Source: Atherix ibis (taxonomy: Eukaryota > Arthropoda > Insecta > Diptera > Athericidae). From it: a stretch of 64,000 bases of DNA. A program made the translations under genes and the position numbers. Numbering within the stretch: position 1 is the stretch's first letter; each line of letters begins with the position of its first letter. The stretch spans positions 682,001 to 746,000 of the forward strand of contig CATQJD010000146.1 in NCBI GenBank assembly GCA_958298945.1, given 5' to 3'. Below the pieces are notes generated by a model. That model made no database searches and was not told the origin of the DNA. It worked only from the letters and a program-made list of their open reading frames with translations. Shown here piece by piece: positions 49,001 to 60,400 of this stretch.

Positions 49001-52000
49001 GGAATATGAAGTAGTATGTTTAAGAGGAATATGAAGTATTATGTTTAAGAGGAATATGAAGTAGTATGTTTAAGAGGAATATGAAGTAGTATATTTAAGA
49101 GGAAAATGAAGTAGTATGTTTAAGAGGAATATGAAGTTGTATGCTTAAGAGGAATATGAAGTAGTATGTATAAGAGGAATATGAAGTAGTATGTTTAAGA
49201 GGAATATGAAGTAGTATATTTAAGAGAAATATGAAGTAGTATGTTTAAGAGGAATATGAAGAAGTATATTTAAGAGGAATATGAAGTAGTATGTTTAAGA
49301 GGAATATGAAGTAGTATGTTTAAGAGGAATATGAAGTAGTATGTTTAAGAGGAATATGAAGTAGTATGTTTAAGAGAAATATGATGTAGTATATTTAAGA
49401 GGAATATGAAGTAGTATATATTTGAGGAGTATGAAGGAGTATATTTAAGAGGAATATGAAGGTAGTATGTTTAAGAGGAAAATGAAGTAGTATGTTTAAG
49501 AGGAATATGAAGTAGTATGTTTAAGAGGAATATGAAGTAGTATGTTTAAGAGGAATATGAAGTAGTATGTTTAAGAGGAATATGAAGTAGTATGTTTAAG
49601 AGGAATATGAAGTAGTTTGTTTAAGAAGAATATAAAGTAGTATATATAAGAGGAATATGAAGTAGTGTGTTTAAGAGGAATATGAAGTAGTATGTTTAAG
49701 GGGAATATGAAGTATTATGTTTAAGAGGAATATGAAGTAGTATGTTTAAGAGGAATATGAAGTAGTATGTTTAAGAGGAATATGAAGTAGTATGTTTAAG
49801 AGGATTATGAAATAATATGTTTAAGAGGAATATGGAGTAGTATGTTTAAGAGGAATATGAAGCAGTATGTCTAAGAGGAATATGAAGTAGTATGTTTAAG
49901 CAGAATATGAAGCAGTATGTTTAAGAGGAATATGAAGTAGTATATTTAAGAGGAATATGAAGTAGTTTGTTTAAGACGAATATGAAGTAGAATATTTAAG
50001 AGGAATATGAAGTAATATGTTTAAGAGGAATATGAAGTAGTATATTTAAGAGGAATATGAAGTAGTTTGTTTAAGAGGAATATAAAGTAGTATATTTAAG
50101 AGGAATATGAAGTCTTATGTTTAAGATGAATATAAAGTAGTATGTTTAAGAGGAATATGAAGTAGTATGTTTAAGAGGAATATGAAGTAGTATGTTTAAG
50201 AGGAATATGAAGTAGTATATTTAAGAGGAATATGGAGTGGTATGTTTAAGAGGAATATGAAGTAGTATGCTTAAGCGGAATATGAAGTAGTATGTTTAAG
50301 AAGAATATGAAGTAGTATATTTAAGAGGAATATGAAGTGGTATGTTTAAGAGGAATATGAAATAGTATGTTTAAGAGGAATATGAAGTAGTATATTTAAG
50401 AGGAATATGAAGTATTATGTTTAAGAGGAATATGAAGTAGTATGTTTAAGAGGAATATGAAGTAGTATGTTTAAGAGGAATATGAAGTAGTATATTTAAG
50501 AGGAACATGAAGTAGTATGTTTAAGAGGAATATGAAGAAGTATGTTTAAGAGGAATATAAAGTAGTATGTTTTAGAGGAATATGACGTAGTATGTTTAAG
50601 AGGAATATGAAGTAGTATGTTTAAGAGGAATATGAAGTAGTATGTTTAAGAGAAATATGAAGTAGTATATTTAAGAGGAATATGAAGTAGTATATTTTTG
50701 AGGAGTATGAAGGAGTATATTTAAGAGGAATATGAAGATAGTATGTTTAAGAGGAATATGAAGTAGTATGTTTAAGAGGGATATAAAGTAGTATGTTTAA
50801 GAGGAATATGAAGTAGTATGTTTAAGAGGAATATGAAGTAGTATGTTTAAGAGGAATATGAAGTAGTTTGTTTAAGAGGAATATGAAGTAGTATATATAA
50901 GAGGAATATGAAGTAGTATGCTTAAGAGGAATATGAAGTAGTATGTTTAAGGGGAATAGGAAGTATTATGTTTAAGAGGAATATGAAGTAGTATGTTTAA
51001 GAGGAATATGAAGTAGTATGTTTAAGAGGAATATGAAGTAGTATGTTTAAGATGATTATGAAATAGTATATTTAAGAGGAATATGCAGTAGTATATTTAA
51101 GAGGAATATGAAGTAGTATATTTAAGAGGAATATGCAGTAATATGTTTAAGAGGAATATGAAGTAGTATATTTAAGAGGAATATGAAGTAGTTTGTTTAA
51201 GAGGAATATAAAGTAGTATATTTAAGAGGAATATGAAGTATTATGTTTAAGAGGAATATGAAGTAGTATGTTTAAGAGGAATATGAAGTAGTATGTTTAA
51301 GGGGAATATGAAGTAGTATATTTAGGAGGAATATGAAGTAGTATGTTTAAGAGGAATATGAAGTAGTATGTTTAAGAGGAATATGAAGTAGTATGTTTAA
51401 GAGGAATATGAAGTAGTATGTTTAAGAGGAATATGAAGTAGTATGTTTAAGAGGAACATGAAGTAGTATGTTTAAGAGGAATATGAAGTAGTATGTTTAA
51501 GAGGAATATGAAGTAGTATGTGTAAGAGGAATATGAAGTAGTATGTTTAAGAGGAATATGAAGTAGTATATTTAAGAGGAATATGAAGTAGTATATTTTA
51601 GAGGAATGAGAAGTAGTATATTTAAGAGGAATATGAAACAGTATATTTAAGAGGAATATGAAGTAGTATGTTTAAGAGGAATATGAAGCAGTATGTTTAA
51701 GAGGAATATGAAGTAGTATGTTTAAGGGGAATATGAAGTAGTATATTTAAGAGGAATATGAAGTAGTATGTTTAAGAAGAATATGAAGTAGTATGTTTAA
51801 GAGGAATATGAAGTAGTATATTTAAGAGGAATATGAAGTAGTATGTTTTAGAGAAATATGAAGTAGTATTTTTAAGAGGAATATGAAGTAGTATATTTAA
51901 GAGGAATATGAAGTAGTATATTTAAGAGGAATATGAAGTAGTATGTTTAAGTAGAATATGAAGTAGTATGTTTAAGAGGAATATGAAGTAGTATGTTTAA

Positions 52001-52500
52001 GAGGAATATGAAGTAGTATGCTTAAGAGGAATATGAAGTAGTATATTTAAGAGGAATATGAGGTAGTATATTTAAGAGGAATATGAAGTAGTATGTTTAA
52101 GAGGAATATGCAGTAGTATGTTTAAGAGTAATATGAAGTAGTATATTTTAGGGGAATATGAAGTAGTATGTTTAAGAGGAATCTGAAGTAGTATGTTTAA
52201 GAGGAATATGAAGTAGTATATTTAAGAGGAATATGAAGTCGTATGTTTAAGAGGAATATGAAGTAGTATGTTTAAGAGGAATGTGAAGTAGTATGTTTAA
52301 GAGGAATATGAATTTGTATATATAAGAGGAATATGAAGTAGTATATTTAAGAGGAATATGAAGTAGTATGTTTAAGAGGAATATGCAGTAGTATGTTTAA
52401 GAGGAATATGAAGTGGTATATTTAAGACGAATATGAAGTAGTATGTTTAATAGTAATATGAAGTAGTATATTTAAGAGGATTATGAACTAGTATGTTTAA
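46091..52500 (+). repeat. Block VI: units marked by TTTTTGAGGAGTATG
   Basis: A two-monomer landmark, TATTTTTGAGGAGTATG then GAAGGAGTATATTT and GAAGGTAGTATG, starts at 46,091, 47,991, 49,417 (TATATTTGAG), 50,693 and, beyond this block, 58,577, with a degraded form at 53,725. Most copies are followed by a GGAAAATG monomer, the same follower as the GAAGGAAGG insertion of block IV, so the two landmarks probably share a parent. Spacings here are 1,900, 1,426 and 1,276 bp. A second marker, a GATTATGG monomer followed by an ACTATG monomer, occurs near 46,352, 47,251 and 48,252. Confidence 0.82.
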
Positions 52501-54869
52501 GAGGAATACGAAGTAGTATGTTTAAGAGGAATATGAAGTAGTATGTTTAAGAAGAATATGAAGTATTAAGTTTAAGAGGAATATGAAGTAGTATGTTTAA
52601 GAGGAATATGAAGTAGTATGTTTAAGAGGAATATGAAGTAGTATATTTAAGAGGAATATGAAGTAGTATATTTAAGAGGAATATGAAGTAGTATGTTTAA
52701 GAGGACTATGAAGTAGTATGCTTAAGAGGAATATGAAGTAGTATGTTTAAGAGGAATATGAAGTAGTATATTTAAGAGGAATATGAAGTAGTATGTTTAA
52801 GAGGAATATGAAGTAGTATGTTTAAGAGGAATATGAAGTAGTATATTTAAGAGGACTATGAAGTAGTATGTTTAAGAGGAATATGAAGTAGTATGTTTAA
52901 GAGAAATATGAAGTAGTATATTTAAGAGGAATATAAAAAATAGTATATTTAAGAGGAAAATGAAGTAGTATGTTTAAGAAGAATATGAAGTAGTAAGTTT
53001 AAGAGGAATATGAAGTAGTATGTTTAAGAGGAATATGAAGTAGTATGTTTAAGAGGAATATGAAGTAGGATATTTAAGAGGAATATGAAGTAGTATGTTT
53101 AAGAGGAATATGAAGTAGTATGTTTAAGAGGAATATGAAGTAGTATATATAAGAGGAATATGAAGTAGTATGTTTAAGAGGAATATGAAGTAGTATGTTT
53201 AAGGGGAATATGAAGTAGTATGTTTAAGAGGAATATGAAGTAGTATGTTTAAGAGGAATATGAAGTAGTATGTTTAAGAGGAATATGAAGTAATATGTTT
53301 AAGAGGAATATGAAATAGTATGTTTAAGAGGAATATGAAGTTATATGTTTAAGAGGAATATGAAGCAGTTTGTTTAAGAGGAATATGAAGTAGTATGTTT
53401 AAGAGGAATTAGAAGTAGTATGTTTAAGAGGAATATGAAGTAGTATATTTAAGAGGAATATGAAGTAGTATGTTTAAGAGGAATAAGAAGAAGTATATTT
53501 AAGAGGAATATGAAGTAGTATGTTTAAGAGGAATATGAAGTAGTATGTTTAAGAGGAATATGAATTAGTATGTTTAAGAGTAATATGAAGCAGTATGTTT
53601 AAGAGGAATATGAAGTAGTATATTTAAGAGGAATATGAAGTAGTATGTTTAAGAGGAATATGAAGAAGTATGTTTAAGAGGAATATGAAGTAGTATGTTT
53701 AAGAGGAATATGAAGTAGTATGTTTAAGAGGAGTATGAAGGAGTATATTTAAGAGGAATATGAAGGTAGTATGTTTGAGAGGAAAATGAAGTAGTATATT
53801 TAAGAGGAATATGAAGTTGTATGTTTAAGAGGAATATGAAGTAGTATATTTAAGAGGAATATGAAGTAGTATGTTTAAGAGGAATATGAAGTAGTATGTT
53901 TAAGAGGAATATGAATTTGTATATATAAGAGGAATATGAAGTAGTATATTTAAGAGGAATATGAAGTAGTATGTTTAAGAGGAATATGCAGTAGTATGTT
54001 TAAGAGGAATATGAGGTAGTATGTTTAAGAGGAATATGAAGTAGTATATATAAGAGGAATATGAAGTAGTATGTTTAAGAGGAATATGAAGTAGTATGTT
54101 TAAGGGGAATATGAAGTAGTATGTTTAAGAGGAATATGAAGTAGTATGTTTAAGTGGAATATGAAGTAGTATGTTTAAGAGGAATATGAAGTAGTATGTT
54201 TAAGAAGAATATGAAATAGTATGTTTAAGAGGAATATGAAGTAGTATGTTTAAGAGGAATATGAAGCAGTATGTTTAAGAGGAATATGAAGTAGTATGTT
54301 TAAGAGGAATATGAAGTAGTATGTTTAAGAGGAATATGAAGTAGTATATTTAAGAGGAATATGATGTAGTATGTTTAAGACGAATATGAAGTAGAATATT
54401 TAAGAGGAATATGAAGAAATTTGTTTAAGAGGAATATGAAGTAGTATATTTAAGAGGAATATAAAGTAGTATGTTTAAGAGAAATATAAAGTAGTATATT
54501 TAAGAGGAATATGAAATATTATGTTTAAGAGCAATATGAAGTAGTATGTTTAAGAGGAATATGAAGTAGTATGTTTAACAGGAATATGAAGTAGTATATT
54601 TAGGAGGAATATGAAGTACTATGTTTAAGAGGAATATGAAGTAGTATGTTTAAGAGGAATATGAAGTAGTATGTTTAGGAAGAATATGAAGTAGTATGTT
54701 TAAGAGGAATATGAAGTAGTATATTAAAGAGGAATATGAAGTAGTATATTTAAGAGGAATATGAAGTAGTATGTTGAAGAGGAATATGAAGCAGTATGTT
54801 TAAGAGGAATATGAAATAGTATGTTTAAGAGGAATATGAAGTAGTATGTTTAAGAGGAAAGCAAAGTAG

Positions 54870-57420
54870 TATGTTTAAGAGAAATATAAAGTAGTATATT
54901 TAAGAGGAATATGAAGTAGTATGTTTAAGAGGAATATGAAGTAGTATGTTTAAGAGGAATATGAAGTAGTATGTTTAATAGGAATATGAAGTGGTATATT
55001 TAAGAGGAATATGAAGTAGTATGTTTAAGAGGAATATGAAGTAGTATGTTTAAGAGGAATATGAAGTAGTATGTTTAAGAGTAATATGAAGTAGTATGTT
55101 TAAGAGGATTATGAAGTAGTATGTTTAAGAGGAATATGAAGTAGTATGTTTAAGAGGAATATGAAGTAGTATGCTTAAGAGGAATATGAAGTAGTATGTT
55201 TAAGAGGAATATGAAGTAGTTTGTTTAAGAGGAATATGAAGTAGTATGTTTAAGAGGAATATGAAGTAGTATGTTTAAGAGGAATATGAAGTAGTATATT
55301 TAATAGGAATATGAAGTATAATGTTTAAGAGGAATATGAAGTAGTATGTTTAAGAGGAATATGAAGTAGTATGTTTCAGAGAAGTATGAAGTAGTATATT
55401 TAAGAGGAATATGAATTAGTACGTTTAAGAGGAATATGAAGTAGTATGTTTAAGAGAAATATGAAGTAGTATGTTTAAGAGCAATATGAAGTAGTATGTT
55501 TAAGAGGATTATGAAGTAGTATGTTTAAGAGTAATATGAAGTAGTATGTTTAAGAGGAATATGAAGTAGTATGTTAAAGAGGGATATGAAGTAGTATATT
55601 AAAGAGGAATATGAAGTAGTATATTTAAGAGGAATATGAAATAGTATGTTTAAGAGGAATATGAAGTAGTATGTTTAAGAGGAAAGTGAAGTAGTATGTT
55701 TCAGAGAAGTATGAAGTAGTATATTTAAGAGGAATATGAATTAGTACGTTTAAGAGGAATATGAAGTAGTATGTTTAAGAGAAATATGAAGTAGTATGTT
55801 TAAGAGCAATATGAAGTAGTATGTTTAAGAGGATTATGAAGTAGTATGTTTAAGAGTAATATGAAGTAGTATGTTTAAGAGGAATATGAAGTAGTATGTT
55901 AAAGAGGGATATGAAGTAGTATATTAAAGAGGAATATGAAGTAGTATATTTAAGAGGAATATGAAATAGTATGTTTAAGAGGAATATGAAGTAGTATGTT
56001 TAAGAGGAAAGTGAAGTAGTATGTTTAAGAGAAATATGAAGTAGTATATTTAAGAGGAATATGAAATAGTATGTTTAAGAGAAATATGAAGTAGTATGTT
56101 TAAGAGGTATATAAAGTAGTATGTTTAAGAGGAATATGAAGTTGTATGTTTAAGAGGAATATGAAGTAGTATGTTTAAGAGGAATATGAAGTAATATGTT
56201 TAAGAGGAATAATATGAAGTAGTATGTTTAAGAGGAATATGAAGTAGTATGTTTAAGAGGAATATGAAGTAGTATGTTTAAGAGGAATATGAAGTAGTAT
56301 GTTTAAGAGGAATATGAAGTAGTATGTTTAATAGGAATATGAAGTGGTATATTTAAGAGGAATATGAAGTAGTATGTTTAAGAGGAATATGAAGTAGTAT
56401 GTTTAAGAGGAATATGAAGTAGTATGTTTAAGAGTAATATGAAGTAGTATGTTTAAGAGGATTATGAAGAAGTATGTTTAAGAGGAATATGAAGTAGTAT
56501 GTTTAAGAGGAATATGAAGTAGTATGCTTAAGAGGAATATGAAGTAGTATGTTTAAGAGGAATATGAAGTAGTTTGTTTAAGAGGAATATGAAGTAGTAT
56601 GTTTAAGAGGAATATGAAGTAGTATGTTTAAGAGGAATATGAAGTAGTATATTTAATAGGAATATGAAGTATAATGTTTAAGAGGAATATGAAGTAGTAT
56701 GTTTAAGAGGAATATGAAGTAGTATGTTTCAGAGAAGTATGAAGTAGTATATTTAAGAGGAATATGAATTAGTACGTTTAAGAGGAATATGAAGTAGTAT
56801 GTTTAAGAGAAATATGAAGTAGTATGTTTAAGAGCAATATGAAGTAGTATGTTTAAGAGGATTATGAAGTAGTATGTTTAAGAGTAATATGAAGTAGTAT
56901 GTTTAAGAGGAATATGAAGTAGTATGTTAAAGAGGGATATGAAGTAGTATATTAAAGAGGAATATGAAGTAGTATATTTAAGAGGAATATGAAATAGTAT
57001 GTTTAAGAGGAATATGAAGTAGTATGTTTAAGAGGAAAGTGAAGTAGTATGTTTCAGAGAAGTATGAAGTAGTATATTTAAGAGGAATATGAATTAGTAC
57101 GTTTAAGAGGAATATGAAGTAGTATGTTTAAGAGAAATATGAAGTAGTATGTTTAAGAGCAATATGAAGTAGTATGTTTAAGAGGATTATGAAGTAGTAT
57201 GTTTAAGAGTAATATGAAGTAGTATGTTTAAGAGGAATATGAAGTAGTATGTTAAAGAGGGATATGAAGTAGTATATTAAAGAGGAATATGAAGTAGTAT
57301 ATTTAAGAGGAATATGAAATAGTATGTTTAAGAGGAATATGAAGTAGTATGTTTAAGAGGAAAGTGAAGTAGTATGTTTAAGAGAAATATGAAGTAGTAT
57401 ATTTAAGAGGAATATGAAAT
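54870..57420 (+). repeat. 1,353-bp inner repeat of block VII (copy 1 pair)
   Basis: TTTAATAGG at 54,974 and 56,327, TTTCAGAGAAGTATG at 55,374 and 56,727, and GGAAAGTG (AAAGTG at 56,008 and 57,361) are all 1,353 bp apart. The 3 bp beyond 1,350 come from a 28-bp monomer with an extra AAT (GAGGAATAATATG, at 56,205). The same pair recurs in copy 2 of the 4.86-kb unit at 59.73-62.42 kb (TTTCAG at 60,230 and 61,583; AATAATATG at 61,064 and 62,417). Confidence 0.87.
55360..56020 (+). repeat. 325-bp innermost repeat of block VII (one of four pairs)
   Basis: TTTCAGAGAAGTATG at 55,374 and 55,699, and AAAGTG at 55,683 and 56,008, are 325 bp (13 monomers) apart. The other pairs are at 56,727/57,052, 60,230/60,555 and 61,583/61,908. 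Inside are GAATTAGTACG, GAGCAATATG, GGATTATG, GAGTAATATG, GTTAAAGAGGGATATG and GTATATTAAAG in constant order. The order of nesting implies the 325-bp doubling came first, then the 1,353-bp one, then the 4,856-bp one. Confidence 0.87.
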
Positions 57421-57459
57421 AGTATGTTTAAGAGGAATATGAAGTAGTATGTTTAAGAA

Positions 57460-60400
57460 GAATATGAAGTATTAAGTTTAAGAGGAATATGAAGTAGTAT
57501 GTTTAAGAGGAATATGAAGTAGTATGTTTAAGAGGAATATGAAGTAGTATATTTAAGAGGAATATGAAGTAGTATATTTAAGATAAATATGAAGTAGTAT
57601 GTTTAAGAGGACTCTGAAGTAGTATGCTTAAGAGGAATATGAAGTAGTATGTTTAAGAGAAATATGAAGTAGTATATTTAAGAGGAATATAAAAAATAGT
57701 ATATTTAAGAGGAAAATGAAGTAGTATGTTTAAGAAGAATATGAAGTAGTAAGTTTAAGAGGAATATGAAGTAGTATGTTTAAGAGGAATATGAAGTAGT
57801 ATGTTTAAGAGGAATATGAAGTAGGATATTTAAGAGGAATATGAAGTAGTATGTTTAAGAGGAATATGAAGTAGTATGTTTAAGAGGAATATGAAGTAGT
57901 ATATATAAGAGGAATATGAAGTAGTATGTTTAAGAGGAATATGAAGTAGTATGTTTAAGGGGAATATGAAGTAGTATGTTTAAGAGGAATATGAAGTAGT
58001 ATGTTTAAGAGGAATATGAAGTAGTATGTTTAAGAGGAATATGAAGTAATATGTTTAAGAGGAATATGAAATAGTATGTTTAAGAGGAATATGAAGTCAT
58101 ATGTTTAAGAGGAATATGAAGCAGTTTGTTTAAGAGGAATATGAAGTAGTATGTTTAAGAGGAATTAGAAGTAGTATGTTTAAGAGGAATATGAAGTAGT
58201 ATATTTAAGAGGAATATGAAGTAGTATGTTTAAGAGGAATAAGAAGTAGTATATTTAAGAGGAATATGAAGTAGTATGTTTAAGAGGAATATGAAGTAGT
58301 ATGTTTTAGAGGAATATGAATTAGTATGTTTAAGAGTAATATGAAGCAGTATGTTTAAGAGGAATATGAAGTAGTATATTTAAGAGGAATATGAAGTAGT
58401 ATGTTTAAGAGGAATATGAAGAAGAATGTTTAAGAGGAATATGAAGTAGTATGTTTAAGAGGAATATGAAGTAGTATGTTTAAGAGGAATATGAAGTAGT
58501 ATGTTTAAGAGGAATATGAAGTAGTATGTTTAAGAGAAATATGAAGTAGCATATTTTAGAGGAATATGAAGTAGTATATTTTTGAGGAGTATGAAGGAGT
58601 ATATTTAAGAGGAATATGAAGGTAGTATGTTTAAGAGGAAAATGAAGTAGTATATTTAAGAGGAATATGAAGTTGTATGTTTAAGAGGAATATGAAGTAG
58701 TATGTTTAAGAGGATTATGAAGTAGTATGTTTAAGAGGAATATGAAGTAGTATGTTTAAGAGGAATATGAAGTAGTATGTTTAAGAGGAATATGAAGTAG
58801 TATGTTTAAGAGGAATATGAAGTAGTATGTTTAAGAGGAATATGAAGTAGTATGTTTAAGAGGAATATGAGGTAGTATGTTTAAGAGGAATATGAAGTAG
58901 TATATATAAGAGGAATATGAAGTAGTATGTTTAAGAGGAATATGAAGTAGTATGTTTAAGGGGAATATGAAGTAGTATGTTTAAGAGGAATATGAAGTAG
59001 TATGTTTAAGTGGAATATGAAGTAGTATGTTTAAGAGGAATATGAAGTAGTATGTTTAAGAAGAATATGAAATAGTATGTTTAAGAGGAATATGAAGTAG
59101 TATGTTTAAGAGGAATATGAAGCAGTATGTTTAAGAGGAATATGAAGTAGTATGTTTAAGAGGAATATGAAGTAGTATGTTTAAGAGGAATATGAAGTAG
59201 TATATTTAAGAGGAATATGATGTAGTATGTTTAAGACGAATATGAAGTAGAATATTTAAGAGGAATATGAAGAAATTTGTTTAAGAGGAATATGAAGTAG
59301 TATATTTAAGAGGAATATAAAGTAGTATGTTTAAGAGAAATATAAAGTAGTATATTTAAGAGGAATATGAAATATTATGTTTAAGAGCAATATGAAGTAG
59401 TATGTTTAAGAGGAATATGAAGTAGTATGTTTAACAGGAATATGAAGTAGTATATTTAGGAGGAATATGAAGTACTATGTTTAAGAGGAATATGAAGTAG
59501 TATGTTTAAGAGGAATATGAAGTAGTATGTTTAGGAAGAATATGAAGTAGTATGTTTAAGAGGAATATGAAGTAGTATATTAAAGAGGAATATGAAGTAG
59601 TATATTTAAGAGGAATATGAAGTAGTATGTTGAAGAGGAATATGAAGCAGTATGTTTAAGAGGAATATGAAATAGTATGTTTAAGAGGAATATGAAGTAG
59701 TATGTTTAAGAGGAAAGCAAAGTAGTATGTTTAAGAGAAATATGAAGTAGTATATTTAAGAGGAATATGAAGTAGTATGTTTAAGAGGAATATGAAGTAG
59801 TATGTTTAAGAGGAATATGAAGTAGTATGTTTAATAGGAATATGAAGTGGTATATTTAAGAGGAATATGAAGTAGTATGTTTAAGAGGAATATGAAGTAG
59901 TATGTTTAAGAGGAATATGAAGTAGTATGTTTAAGAGTAATATGAAGTAGTATGTTTAAGAGGATTATGAAGTAGTATGTTTAAGAGGAATATGAAGTAG
60001 TATGTTTAAGAGGAATATGAAGTAGTATGCTTAAGAGGAATATGAAGTAGTATGTTTAAGAGGAATATGAAGTAGTTTGTTTAAGAGGAATATGAAGTAG
60101 TATGTTTAAGAGGAATATGAAGTAGTATGTTTAAGAGGAATATGAAGTAGTATATTTAATAGGAATATGAAGTATAATGTTTAAGAGGAATATGAAGTAG
60201 TATGTTTAAGAGGAATATGAAGTAGTATGTTTCAGAGAAGTATGAAGTAGTATATTTAAGAGGAATATGAATTAGTACGTTTAAGAGGAATATGAAGTAG
60301 TATGTTTAAGAGAAATATGAAGTAGTATGTTTAAGAGCAATATGAAGTAGTATGTTTAAGAGGATTATGAAGTAGTATGTTTAAGAGTAATATGAAGTAG

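Larger units (their letters stand above)
27508..50000 (+). repeat. Eleven-copy variant signature TTTGTTTAAGACGAAT
   Basis: A run of four or five unusual monomers recurs as a set. TTTGTTTAAGACGAAT comes first, then a monomer starting GAATATTTAAG, then AATATGTTTAAG, a GTATATTT monomer, and often TTTGTTTAAGAGGAATATAA. Starts of the first element are 27,508, 32,171, 34,228, 34,978, 35,835, 37,217, 38,642, 39,892, 46,490, 48,415 and 49,966. Diverged copies (GTATG in place of TTTG) lie at 54,371 and 59,227. The set links blocks IV to VII as products of one ancestral higher-order unit; it is absent from blocks I to III. Confidence 0.85.
52560..57450 (+). repeat. Block VII ~4.86-kb unit, copy 1
   Basis: The unit is defined by match to 57,460-62,420. 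GTATTAAG lies at 52,563 and 57,469; a 27-bp monomer with ATAAAAAATAG at 52,933 and 57,689; GAAGGTAGT at 53,762 and 58,618; GTTTAAGACGAAT at 54,371 and 59,227; AAAGCAAAG at 54,858 and 59,714. From 53.76 kb onward the offset is constant at 4,856 bp. Earlier it varies (4,906, then 4,756) because copy 2 lost six monomers and then gained four. It contains the 1,353-bp and 325-bp inner repeats. Confidence 0.87.
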
